A DNA stretch of 64,000 nt, taken from assembly GCA_937915865.1 (NCBI GenBank), contig CALGIG010000026.1, forward strand, positions 5,913 to 69,912. Reading direction: 5' to 3'. This document shows positions 36,090-45,412 of the stretch, in pieces. A model generated the notes under the pieces. That model did no database searches, had not been told where the DNA came from, and saw only the letters and a list, made by a program, of their open reading frames with translations. The number at the start of each line of letters is the position of its first letter. Within the stretch, counting starts at the first letter, position 1. This DNA is from an uncultured Prolixibacteraceae bacterium (GTDB lineage: Bacteria; Bacteroidota; Bacteroidia; Bacteroidales; Prolixibacteraceae). The translations under genes were made by a program, and so were the position numbers.

Positions 36090-37370
36090 TTATTTACAGT
36101 CAAAATCAATCATATCCTGAATAGCCTTATTGCAAACCGGGCAGAAAATATCAATGGTATGCAGGTTGTTCATCAGGCAATTAATCCAAGGGCGATAAAC
36201 CCCTTTTGAAATATAACCGCCACCTTCGTAAACGCCCAATTTTTGTTTATTCTCAGGTTTAATTGGTGTTGGCACAGGTGTTCCGGCAGGAAGCATACTT
36301 TTCCACTTACTTTCAAAGTTCACTAAAGTAGTAAGATTTGGTTCCCATGGTTCAACGTTTGTAGGATAAAAATCAGAATACTCAACTCCGCCAACATATT
36401 CGTCGCCCAAACCGGCAAATAAGTGACCAAATTCGTGGATGTATATTTTACCGGTTTCGCTATCGTGATGTGCAGCACTGATTCCATAGAAATTATAAAT
36501 AGCCCCACCGCCATATTTATCGGTATTGGCTAAAATATAAATATAATCGTAAGGTGCATTTCCTGCCACATTGCGTACTTCCTGAAAATCTTTGATCATC
36601 AAATATCTCTCGGAATTGAAAGTGTAATACGAACCGTTCAGACGGGTTTTATTCCAGACATTTTTGCCGGGAACATCCGGTCCTTCATCTTTCGAAGGAG
36701 CCCAAACACCCCGAATATTGAATTTATCCTTGTTTTCAGAATAAGGAGCATACTTGAAAAACTCGTCAGCAAATTTCTTACAATCAGCTTCGAATAGTTC
36801 CTTCTGGTTTTCGGTATAACCTTCTGGAAGTAAAACAAGATCTACTTTATTTTTTGTATCACCAGAGTGAACTACATCAAATACTGGCAATGCTTCACGT
36901 TCATTTTTAATAAAGTAACTTTGTGGATCAACTGAATATTTGATTTTTTTTTCAAAAACGCCTTTTTTATCTCTCGTCAGAATTGAAACTACTACTTTCT
37001 GTCTTGGAAATGGTATAACCAGCGATTCAGGATAACAGCAATCGGTTTTACCTGCCTCTTCTGTTGTTTGCCATTCGTCGAAAAGCGTACAATATCCACG
37101 AGAATAAATCAGTTCGTTGGTATCGGTTGTACGAACTTCAACAAAATGAGTCCCGTAACCTTTGACATCAATCAGGTTTGTTTCAGAACCACCCCAATAA
37201 GGTTCCTGAATAAGCTCATCGAAGTAATACTTTTCGGTTTCAGAATTTCCGCAATGGTAATAATCCAAACGTAATGTCTTACTCTCGAAATACTTGTTAA
37301 ACTGTCCGTGTGATTGCTGCACAAGAACAAACGCAAAAATTAAAAAGAAAAAGTATCGCATAACCCTCAT
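36090..37370 (-). CDS. Secreted M64-family (IgA peptidase-like) metallopeptidase
   Basis: 426 residues with a signal peptide (RYFFFLIFAFVLVQQSHGQ). The zinc site is HEFGHLFAGLGDEY (His312, Glu313, His316, with the downstream Asp-Glu), which is the M64 pattern. An N-terminal ~150-residue beta domain precedes the catalytic part, as in the M64_N family. The C terminus has Cys pairs (CPVCNKAIQDM) that may bridge. An alternative ATG lies three codons downstream at 37361. On the minus strand, -7-like boxes TATATTTG (37400-37407) and TATTTTTG (37418-37425) lie just upstream of the start. Confidence 0.85.
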   Translation of the reverse strand: MRVMRYFFFLIFAFVLVQQSHGQFNKYFESKTLRLDYYHCGNSETEKYYFDELIQEPYWGGSETNLIDVKGYGTHFVEVRTTDTNELIYSRGYCTLFDEWQTTEEAGKTDCCYPESLVIPFPRQKVVVSILTRDKKGVFEKKIKYSVDPQSYFIKNEREALPVFDVVHSGDTKNKVDLVLLPEGYTENQKELFEADCKKFADEFFKYAPYSENKDKFNIRGVWAPSKDEGPDVPGKNVWNKTRLNGSYYTFNSERYLMIKDFQEVRNVAGNAPYDYIYILANTDKYGGGAIYNFYGISAAHHDSETGKIYIHEFGHLFAGLGDEYVGGVEYSDFYPTNVEPWEPNLTTLVNFESKWKSMLPAGTPVPTPIKPENKQKLGVYEGGGYISKGVYRPWINCLMNNLHTIDIFCPVCNKAIQDMIDFDCK

Positions 37371-37676
37371 TTATTTACAATTATACAATTTACGATTTAC
37401 AAATATAAGACCGAGTACAAAAATAAGCCGTTGTATTAGGTAGTAAAATGAGATTGTACAGGTCTTTCTATTTTTTTCTTGCCTCTCTTTGTCTTCCATT
37501 TAGGGGCAATTGCATTTACAGGTTCTGCTATATGTTTTCAGTTTCCCTTGTAAAGGCTATTTTATACATATTTAGTTAAAAGCGATTTCCCTTTTTCTCT
37601 ATACTTCATTTTTATCCGTTTGCTTTAAAATTTATTACTTTTGAGACCCGTACAGCAAAACTCAACAATTTTTGAA
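37371..37676. other. Divergent promoter region of the M64 peptidase and HTCS genes
   Basis: 306 bp. It holds the two minus-strand boxes mentioned for the M64 gene and, on the plus strand, TACTTTTG at 37636-37643 for the HTCS gene. Nothing else is recognised. Confidence 0.4.
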
Positions 37677-40600
37677 GTGATCCGCATCCTGAGATTTATT
37701 TTTTTGCTAACGTTAATATTGCTTTTTCAGCAAATAAAAGCTGTTGAACCTTATAAACCGCAAATAGCCAATCCTGTTCTGGAGCCTTGGCGCTGGACCG
37801 AGTTTCCTGGTTACGATACTATTCGAATATCGTGTGTCGCCCGAGGAAACAATTCGGATATGTGGATGGGTATTGGAAATAAAGCCACTTTATACGACGG
37901 ATACCGAACCATCCAGTTTGCCCTTGATAGTACAACCATTCAATCGATGATTTTTGAAAAGGATAACAACCTTTTGGTAGCGACTTCAAGCGGTGTTTTT
38001 CGGTACAAAGAAGGCGAATTCAGGAAAATTCTGAACTTCAAATTTAATTCCCAGCAAAATTTCGTATCCGATATGAACGGAAATGCCTGGATTGGTTGTG
38101 AATTTGGATTGCTGAAAATAACCCCCAAAGCCATTTTTTGCCTTAATCCTGAAGGTTTTTTCGAAATCGCAATTAATGGATCCATTATAAATACAGTTGT
38201 TTCAACTAAATCAAACGACTACAGCCCAAATTCAATTCACGAATTTCATTTTCCGGTTTATAACCTCGCTATAACCAAAACACAAAAAGTGTGGATGGTT
38301 ATTGACTTACCTGATAAAAATTTAGCTTCAATTGAGCTACCAAGCCATATAAAGACAGCCCAAGATTGGCGTTTTTTAAAAGTGCCTGCAATTCATTATT
38401 CAGAAATTACCGGAGTATGCGAACATAACAATTCAGTTCTGATAACAACTGGTAATCCAAACATCAAATTGGCTCAATACCTGATTCAGAAAGAAAAATG
38501 GGAAAGCATTGACCTAAAAGAATTCGGCGGCGATAATGTTCAAACGTCAATTATAGAGACAGCCGATGGAAACCTCTGGATTGGAGGACATAGTAAATTA
38601 TATTCTCAAACTCATTCGGGATGGAAAGTTTACATGTACCCTGAAGTGTCGCTCCCGTTATCGTACCTTGAAATATACGTTGATAAGGCCAGTAACATGA
38701 TTATTTACGGGACAAATGGTACACTGCTCAAACTTGACCTTTCAACCAAAAGCTATGGAACTTTTCTTGGTTTAAACTTTAATTGTAATACACCTGATGG
38801 TAAACTCTGGTTCACCACCAATACCGGCCAAATTGTATCGGGCGATAAAGACTTGCGCTATTTTCAAAAATACAATGTTGGCGACGGAGCAATGGACATG
38901 GCCATGAGCCTTTATTATTCTAAAAAAAGTGGTTTGTGGGCGGCAGGTAGCAACAACCGGAAAGCAGCAATAGCGCGCTATAAAAATGGTCATTGGAATA
39001 CAACTACTTTTCCAGACCTATACTTGGGAATAGCTTACGATGGTATATGCGAACTTGGTGACACAGCTTTGGCTTTCCCGGTAAATGGTGTTCTCGAACT
39101 TGATAATACCAATTTTAAAGGCGGTTTTATCACGTTCAATTACAAAAAAGAAACATGGCACAACTACCCTAGCAAAGTAGTTCCACAGCGAATTCCTTCC
39201 ATCGGTTGCACATCAATGGGAAACCTGTATTTCTCGGGAAATAGTGTGACCATGTTCGACTGGCAAAAAAGCCGTGAAATTGAACTTCCTGCCAAAACGT
39301 TAACCTGGACCGATGACATTGCTATAACTCCATCAAACCATATTTGGGTGGCACAGGGAGGAACTGGATTATTTTTCAATGATGGCAATAAATGGACACG
39401 GTTTACCACATTTAATAACCTGGCCAGCAACATGGTAACCAATATTCTGGCCGAAAACGACTCGACAGTTTACGTTGCTTCGGATAAAGGGATTTCGTTT
39501 TTCGATGGTCGGCAATTTATTCCACAAATTATTCATCCTGAATTAAATATACAACGAGAACGAGGTTTTCTCAGGAAATCGGATGACGGCGCTCTCTGGG
39601 TAAACCAGGGGACACGAGAATGGTATTTGTACGATTTTAAAAATACGTTGGAGAGCCCAACAGTTTTCAAAACTACTTTTTACAAGAAAGAAAACTATCC
39701 GCCAAAAACAACGATTTCCTTTTCCGACAGGGAAATTTCATCTGCCGGGAATGTAATTATTACCTACAACGGAACTGATTTCTGGAACCAGACTTCAGCC
39801 CAAAAACTTGAGTTTTCTTACCGTTTGAATAACAGTTCATGGTCACCTTTCACCACCGAAAAATCGACTGTTTTTCTCGATTTGAACCCTGGCAAATATG
39901 ATTTTGAGATTCGCTCGCGCGACATAGACAACAACATTGAACCGCAGCCAGCCCACATTTCGTTTACAGTACTTCGTCCGGTTTACCAACGTGCCTGGTT
40001 TGTCCTAACCATTCTTACTTTCCTCGGGATTATTGCATGGCTTTTGATTAGGCTGTATGCCCGGAACAAACAAATCCACGAACTCGATCAATTGAAACTC
40101 AGGCTTTTCACCGATATTTCGCACGAGTTGAAAACGCCATTGACATTGATTTCGCTTCCACTTCAGAAATTAATCGACAAAGCAAAAAAACATGGTGACG
40201 TAGAAAGTAATCTTGAACTGATTTACAACAATGTGCAACGTCTGAATAACCTTGTAAACCAGGTTGTCGATTTCCGCCGGATTGAAGCTGGCAAAATTCA
40301 GATGGAACTTAGTCCGGGCGATTTGATCGGGCAAATTCGTACCATTTCAAATTACTATCTTCCGTTGGCCCATGAGAAAAATATCCGGTTTGAATATAAT
40401 TGCAAACTGCGCGAACATTGGGCCAAATACGATGCCGACAAGCTCGAAAAAATTGTGGTTAACCTTCTTTCGAATGCCTTTAAATACACACCTGAGAACG
40501 AAAAAGTTGAGCTCACCGTGCGCATTGACCCACCAGGCGATAAACTACAAATTTGGGTCAGCGATTCAGGCCCGGGAATTCCGAAAGACATGCAACAAAA

Positions 40601-41597
40601 CATTTTCGACCGTTTCTATCGCCTGAAAAACGAAAAATTTAGTCGGATACCTGGAAGTGGTATCGGGTTATCGCTTGTAAAAGAACTCGTTACTTTATGT
40701 CAGGGAACAATTGAAGTAATTAGCGATGGTATACATGGAACCTGTTTCTACGTAACTTTACCTTTACTTCCTACCGAAAAATTGGAAGAAGAAACAGGAA
40801 CGAAGAAAGAAGAAATTGACTTATCAAAACTGAATTGGGGAGAAAAAGCATCGGTTTTGCTCATCGAAGACGAAGAACCGATGCTGCGTTTTGTAGCTGA
40901 CGAACTGAAGAACTACTTTACTGTAAGGGCAGTTGGCTCGGTTGAGAAAGGCTACGAATTACTGAATGAAGAAATGTTCGACTTGATTATTTCTGACGTG
41001 ATGTTGCCCGGTATGACCGGAACCGAGTTTTGCGCTAAACTGAAAGCCGACCCGATGACCAGTCATTTGCCGGTTATCCTTCTCACCGCCCGCGATTCGG
41101 AGGAAGAAATTGTAGAAGGCCTGAAAACTGGAGCCGACGATTACATTACCAAACCATTCCGAATGAATGAGCTGATTGCCCGTTGTTTCAACCTGATTGA
41201 GAACCGCCGCCGCATGAAAGATCGTTTTGCCGATCAGGAGGAAATTGAGGTAAATACGTTTGTACAAAATCAGACCGACCGTATTTATCTCGAAAAAGCA
41301 ATTAAAGTGGTGTACGAAAACCTGGATAATTCGGAGTTCGATGTGCCGCAATTCTGCCAGCTGATGAACAGCAGCAAAACCTTGCTATACTCCAAACTGA
41401 AATCACTCACGGGACAGTCGGCAACCGAGTTTGTGCGTAACATTCGACTGAAGGAAGCCAAAAAGTTGCTTCAAAACAACGCGCACCAATACACCATTTC
41501 CGAAATCAGTTATATGGTAGGTTTTAACGACCCGCTATATTTCTCGCGTTGTTTCCGGAAATACTTCGGTTATCCGCCTTCGGAAGTCGGGAAATAA
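37677..41597 (+). CDS. Hybrid two-component system regulator (HTCS)
   Basis: 1306 residues from a GTG at 37677, which opens directly into a signal-anchor (IRILRFIFLLTLILLF). An in-frame TTG at 37641 overlaps a -7 box and is less likely. A periplasmic sensor with propeller-like repeats (~40-680) and a Y_Y_Y domain (~685-765) is followed by one membrane helix (~773-795), HisKA with His816 (DISHELKTPL), HATPase (NLLSNAFKYTPE, DSGPGIP, GSGIGLSLV), a receiver domain with Asp1107 (ISDVMLPG) and an AraC-type HTH (ISYMVGFNDPLYFSRCFRKYFG, cited in part). HTCS proteins usually sense glycans and control a neighbouring polysaccharide locus; no SusCD pair is in the window. Confidence 0.92.
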   Translation: MIRILRFIFLLTLILLFQQIKAVEPYKPQIANPVLEPWRWTEFPGYDTIRISCVARGNNSDMWMGIGNKATLYDGYRTIQFALDSTTIQSMIFEKDNNLLVATSSGVFRYKEGEFRKILNFKFNSQQNFVSDMNGNAWIGCEFGLLKITPKAIFCLNPEGFFEIAINGSIINTVVSTKSNDYSPNSIHEFHFPVYNLAITKTQKVWMVIDLPDKNLASIELPSHIKTAQDWRFLKVPAIHYSEITGVCEHNNSVLITTGNPNIKLAQYLIQKEKWESIDLKEFGGDNVQTSIIETADGNLWIGGHSKLYSQTHSGWKVYMYPEVSLPLSYLEIYVDKASNMIIYGTNGTLLKLDLSTKSYGTFLGLNFNCNTPDGKLWFTTNTGQIVSGDKDLRYFQKYNVGDGAMDMAMSLYYSKKSGLWAAGSNNRKAAIARYKNGHWNTTTFPDLYLGIAYDGICELGDTALAFPVNGVLELDNTNFKGGFITFNYKKETWHNYPSKVVPQRIPSIGCTSMGNLYFSGNSVTMFDWQKSREIELPAKTLTWTDDIAITPSNHIWVAQGGTGLFFNDGNKWTRFTTFNNLASNMVTNILAENDSTVYVASDKGISFFDGRQFIPQIIHPELNIQRERGFLRKSDDGALWVNQGTREWYLYDFKNTLESPTVFKTTFYKKENYPPKTTISFSDREISSAGNVIITYNGTDFWNQTSAQKLEFSYRLNNSSWSPFTTEKSTVFLDLNPGKYDFEIRSRDIDNNIEPQPAHISFTVLRPVYQRAWFVLTILTFLGIIAWLLIRLYARNKQIHELDQLKLRLFTDISHELKTPLTLISLPLQKLIDKAKKHGDVESNLELIYNNVQRLNNLVNQVVDFRRIEAGKIQMELSPGDLIGQIRTISNYYLPLAHEKNIRFEYNCKLREHWAKYDADKLEKIVVNLLSNAFKYTPENEKVELTVRIDPPGDKLQIWVSDSGPGIPKDMQQNIFDRFYRLKNEKFSRIPGSGIGLSLVKELVTLCQGTIEVISDGIHGTCFYVTLPLLPTEKLEEETGTKKEEIDLSKLNWGEKASVLLIEDEEPMLRFVADELKNYFTVRAVGSVEKGYELLNEEMFDLIISDVMLPGMTGTEFCAKLKADPMTSHLPVILLTARDSEEEIVEGLKTGADDYITKPFRMNELIARCFNLIENRRRMKDRFADQEEIEVNTFVQNQTDRIYLEKAIKVVYENLDNSEFDVPQFCQLMNSSKTLLYSKLKSLTGQSATEFVRNIRLKEAKKLLQNNAHQYTISEISYMVGFNDPLYFSRCFRKYFGYPPSEVGK

Positions 41598-41643
41598 AAA
41601 TTAACCGAATGTTACTTGCATTCATATTTCTTGATTTTCAGCT

Positions 41644-41651
41644 TATATTTG
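41644..41651 (+). promoter_or_regulatory. Candidate -7 box immediately before the AlbA-domain gene
   Basis: TATATTTG fits TAnnTTTG and ends 4 bp before the ATG at 41656. If used, the transcript would start at or next to the ATG, giving a leaderless mRNA. No -33 element at the usual spacing. Confidence 0.3.
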
Positions 41652-41655
41652 CATT

Positions 41656-42810
41656 ATGCGAACCGAAAACGAAATAAAGCAGGAAATTAAACTGGGCGAA
41701 GATTCTTCGCGGCAATTTAAAGTGAAGCTGAACAATCCGACTCACATTGCAGTGGAGATGTGCGCCATGAGTAACAGCTCCGGTGGAACCATTTACATTG
41801 GCATAAATGACGATTGTTTTGTCGAAGGAATTTCTGCTGAAGAAATTCGCAGGTTCAATACATGGATTGCCGAAGCTGCGAGTCAGTTAATTCGTCCTGC
41901 TATTTATCCAATTACTCAAACTGTTGAAGTTAATGGGAAAATAATCCTTTTAGTCGAGGTGTCAGAAGGAGTTTCCAAACCTTACCAGGACAATAAAGGT
42001 GCTTTTTGGGTAAAAACAGGAAGCGACAAACGAGTAGCTTCTCCACAGGAATTGATGCGTTTATTTCAGCAAAACTCACAACTAACATTGGATGAACTAA
42101 CTACTTCTGCTAATGTTTCTGAATTAAATACCGATAAATTTTCTTCATTTTTTGAAAAGCTAAAAGAACAAAAAATTAAAGATACAGGTTTGAATATCAA
42201 CAAACTACTTCAGAATATGAATCTGGCGAAGGATGATAAACTAACCTTAACCGGACTTTTGCTTTTTGGAGAACAAATTGAAATATACAAACCATTTTCA
42301 CTGATTCGCGCAATAAACTTTCCGTCGAATACGATAAGCGATGATTTATACATTGACAGGCGTGACTGCACGGGTTCGCTCGATAAACAATTTAAACAAG
42401 CCATGTTATTCCTGAAAAATAATTTGGCTTACCGACAGGTTGAACCATCATTTAATAGTCTGGGTATTTTAGAAATTGATGAACGGGTATTGGAAGAAGC
42501 TTTGGTAAATGCCCTGTTACACCGCGATTACAGCAAAAATGCCGTGATTCGTCTGCTTATTTTCAAAGATCGGATTGAAATCATTAGTCCGGGAAGTTTG
42601 CCAAACCACCTTACCGTCGAAAACATTAAGAACGGCAACTCGGTTATGCGTAATCCTCTGCTGGCATCGTATGGAACCAAAATTTTGCCTTATTCCGGAA
42701 TTGGTTCGGGTATTCCGCGAATCATTAAAAACCACCCGGATACTGAATTTATTAATGACAAAGAAGGCGAACAATTTACCATTATCCTGAAACGGCCAAT
42801 TCGCTCGTAA
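41656..42810 (+). CDS. AlbA_2 (Schlafen-like) domain / HATPase_4 regulator
   Basis: 384 residues. N-terminal AlbA_2 domain (~10-130): EDSSRQFKVKLNNP, MSNSSGGTIYIGINDD, GAFWVKTGSDKR. The C-terminal half (~190-380) has the HATPase_c_4 type pattern found in RecG-like and transcriptional regulators: EEALVNALLHRDYS, DRIEIISPGSLP and GSGIPRIIK. Such proteins are often annotated as RecG-like helicases but lack helicase motifs. Probably a DNA-binding regulator; target unknown. It follows the HTCS gene by 59 bp and is 23 bp from the next. Confidence 0.82.
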   Translation: MRTENEIKQEIKLGEDSSRQFKVKLNNPTHIAVEMCAMSNSSGGTIYIGINDDCFVEGISAEEIRRFNTWIAEAASQLIRPAIYPITQTVEVNGKIILLVEVSEGVSKPYQDNKGAFWVKTGSDKRVASPQELMRLFQQNSQLTLDELTTSANVSELNTDKFSSFFEKLKEQKIKDTGLNINKLLQNMNLAKDDKLTLTGLLLFGEQIEIYKPFSLIRAINFPSNTISDDLYIDRRDCTGSLDKQFKQAMLFLKNNLAYRQVEPSFNSLGILEIDERVLEEALVNALLHRDYSKNAVIRLLIFKDRIEIISPGSLPNHLTVENIKNGNSVMRNPLLASYGTKILPYSGIGSGIPRIIKNHPDTEFINDKEGEQFTIILKRPIRS

Positions 42811-42833
42811 AACATACCAAACAATCAAATTAA

Positions 42834-45353
42834 ATGAGATCAATACTGCTGGCAATGATGTTGGCAACGCTATATTGTTGTCAAAGTACCCAATCTCCCA
42901 TCGAAAAAGGTGTTTCTCAGGAACTTGCCCGACAACGAAAAACTGCTATTTCGAATATTCAATACGATTTGAATTTTGCGATTCCGGCTCAAATCTCTGA
43001 AAGAATAACCGGTAGCGAAACGATTACTTTTGATCTGAATTCGGCAAATTCTGATTTACAGCTCGATTTTAAGGGCGACACAACCTCGAAATATTCCATC
43101 ACAGCAAACGGGTTTCAATTTGAAACAATCCTTCAAAACGGACATTTGGCTGTGGACAAATCGCTTTTGCGTTTAGGAAAAAATGAGTTAAAACTGAGCT
43201 ACACTTGCCCCGATTGGTCGCTCAACCGAAACCCTAAATTTTTATATACATTGTTTGTTCCCGACCGCGCTTCAACAGCATTTCCTTGTTTCGACCAGCC
43301 CAATTTAAAGGCAGAATTTAAATTGCATTTAACCGTTCCGGTTGAGTGGAAAGCTGTTGCCAATGGACCACCCGAAAAAGAAACGGTTTCAGCAGCTTCA
43401 AAATCGCTCGACTTTAAACTTACCAAACCTCTTCCAACCTACCTGTTTGCATTTAGCGCCGGAAAGTTTGACACGATAAGCCAAACCCGTAATGGCAGAA
43501 CGGTAGTTTTGTATCATCGGGAAAAAGCCGATGATTTGAAAAACAATGCTGATTCGGTTTTTTCACTGGTATTTCACTCAATTAAATGGTGCGAAAATTA
43601 TACACAAATCCCCTACCCGTTCGATAAATACGATTTGGTAGCTATTCCCTCGTTTCAATACAGCGGCATGGAACATCCAGGAGCCATACTTTACCGGGCT
43701 TCGAGCCTATTTTTGGATGCACAGCCCACGCAGCAACAATTACTGAAACGGGCAAACCTGATAGCTCACGAAACAGCACACATCTGGTTTGGCGATTTGG
43801 TTACCATGCCCTGGTTCGACGAGGTTTGGCTCAAAGAAGTTTATGCCAATTTCATTGCCGACAAGGTAGTTACGCCCATGTTTCCGGCTTTCAACTTCGA
43901 TCTACAATTTTTACTGGCCCATTACGATGCAGCTTATTCGGTCGACCGAACTTTTGGAGCTAATCCAATTGCACAAAAGCTTGCCAACATGAAAGATGCC
44001 GGAAGTTTGTACGGCTCAATCATTTACCATAAAGCGCCGATTGTGATGCGGATGCTGGAACAAAAAACCGGTGAAAAAGAATTGCAGCGCGGACTTCAGC
44101 AATATCTCTCGCAAAATAAATACGACAATGCGGGCTGGAAAGACCTGATTTCGATTTTAAGTGACGGAAAGAATGAAAAACTAGTACAATGGTCAGATAT
44201 ATGGGTAAACCAGGCCGAACGCCCGCACCTGAAAGCAAAAGTTGCCGGAAAAGATCTGGTCATTGAGCAATTCGATCCTTCAGGAAAAAACCGGGTTTGG
44301 CCGCAGGAACTGGACATAATTTATTCGGAACATGGCCAAATAACAAACGCAGTAATCAGTCTGGAATCAGCAAAAATTGAACTAAAAAATAAATTGTTGG
44401 CAACTCCTGACTGGCTTTACATGAACGCTAAGGGAAAAACCTATGGGTTTGTTGAACTCGATACAATGTCGGCTAACTATTTCCTGAATCATTTTTCGTC
44501 GTTGAAGGACGATTTGCTGAGGGCATCGGTTTTAACAGATATAACTGAAAACATGTATGAAGGAAAAATAAAGCCGCTGACTTTTGTAAAAATGCTTGTT
44601 AAGGAATTAACGACAGAAATCAATAGTATGATTTTTGAACGGATGCTGAGCTACCTCGAATACTGTTTCGCTTATAAATCGACTTCGGATGAACAAAAAG
44701 CCTTACAGGAAAAACTTGAAACTGTGCTTTGGAGTGAATATGCCAAACGAAAAGCCCAGCAAACTGCGCTCATCAACAGCATTATTCGAATTTCGGCAAG
44801 TAATGAATCGCTGGCCAAACTCGAAGATTGTTTGAATCATCCGGAAAGCGACAAAGACATTAAACTGAGCGCCGACCAGCAAACGGAACTGGCTTACCAA
44901 CTGGCACTGAAACAGCCTTCAAAAGCAATGGAAATACTCGATAAACAGGAAAACCGCATTGCCAATCCCGATAAAAAAGCGCAATTCAGGTTTGTACGTC
45001 AGAGTTTAAATCCAGATAAAGCTGATCGCGACAAATTTTTTACATCGCTACTCCAGGAAGAAAACCGCGAACACGAGCCGTGGGTGGAACAGGCGATGGC
45101 TTTTCTGAATCACCCAATCCGACAAAATGAAGCGCTGGAATATATTCGTCCGGCTTTAGACAAACTTCAGGAAATACAACGTACCGGCGATATTTTCTTC
45201 CCCAAAAACTGGCTTGACGCTTTGCTGAAAGGACATTCAAGCAAGGAAGCTGCTATTATTGTCAAGCGATTTCTGAATGAACATCCCGATTATCCGGAAA
45301 GTTTGAAATTGAAGATTTTACAGTCGGCTGATCATTTATTGAAACAAAATTAA
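42834..45353 (+). CDS. M1-family aminopeptidase, predicted lipoprotein
   Basis: 839 residues. Short signal with Cys15/Cys16 (MLATLYCC), so probably lipid-anchored. The zinc site is HETAH (His312, Glu313, His316) with the third ligand Glu335 (WLKEVYANF), spaced as in HExxH-x18-E M1 enzymes. The exopeptidase motif is GMEHPG in place of GAMEN. A C-terminal alpha-helical ERAP1_C-like domain spans ~540-830. It removes N-terminal residues from peptides outside the inner membrane. A strong hairpin terminator follows. Confidence 0.92.
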   Translation: MRSILLAMMLATLYCCQSTQSPIEKGVSQELARQRKTAISNIQYDLNFAIPAQISERITGSETITFDLNSANSDLQLDFKGDTTSKYSITANGFQFETILQNGHLAVDKSLLRLGKNELKLSYTCPDWSLNRNPKFLYTLFVPDRASTAFPCFDQPNLKAEFKLHLTVPVEWKAVANGPPEKETVSAASKSLDFKLTKPLPTYLFAFSAGKFDTISQTRNGRTVVLYHREKADDLKNNADSVFSLVFHSIKWCENYTQIPYPFDKYDLVAIPSFQYSGMEHPGAILYRASSLFLDAQPTQQQLLKRANLIAHETAHIWFGDLVTMPWFDEVWLKEVYANFIADKVVTPMFPAFNFDLQFLLAHYDAAYSVDRTFGANPIAQKLANMKDAGSLYGSIIYHKAPIVMRMLEQKTGEKELQRGLQQYLSQNKYDNAGWKDLISILSDGKNEKLVQWSDIWVNQAERPHLKAKVAGKDLVIEQFDPSGKNRVWPQELDIIYSEHGQITNAVISLESAKIELKNKLLATPDWLYMNAKGKTYGFVELDTMSANYFLNHFSSLKDDLLRASVLTDITENMYEGKIKPLTFVKMLVKELTTEINSMIFERMLSYLEYCFAYKSTSDEQKALQEKLETVLWSEYAKRKAQQTALINSIIRISASNESLAKLEDCLNHPESDKDIKLSADQQTELAYQLALKQPSKAMEILDKQENRIANPDKKAQFRFVRQSLNPDKADRDKFFTSLLQEENREHEPWVEQAMAFLNHPIRQNEALEYIRPALDKLQEIQRTGDIFFPKNWLDALLKGHSSKEAAIIVKRFLNEHPDYPESLKLKILQSADHLLKQN

Positions 45354-45355
45354 AT

Positions 45356-45390
45356 TAGTGAGCGGGTGACTTTGAGTCACCCGCTCACTA
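45356..45390. terminator. Hairpin terminator behind the M1 aminopeptidase gene
   Basis: A perfect 16-bp inverted repeat, TAGTGAGCGGGTGACT and its complement, around a TTG loop, between convergent genes. No long T run follows, but the hairpin is very stable. Confidence 0.7.
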
Positions 45391-45412
45391 GCAGCTCTAT
45401 AGCAATTCCAAA

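Noticed and set aside
40959..41351. 130-codon minus-strand frame inside the HTCS gene
   Set aside because: Antisense to the receiver domain; codon pattern is that of a shadow frame.
41656..42810. RecG-like helicase
   Set aside because: AlbA_2 and HATPase_4 patterns are present but no helicase motifs.
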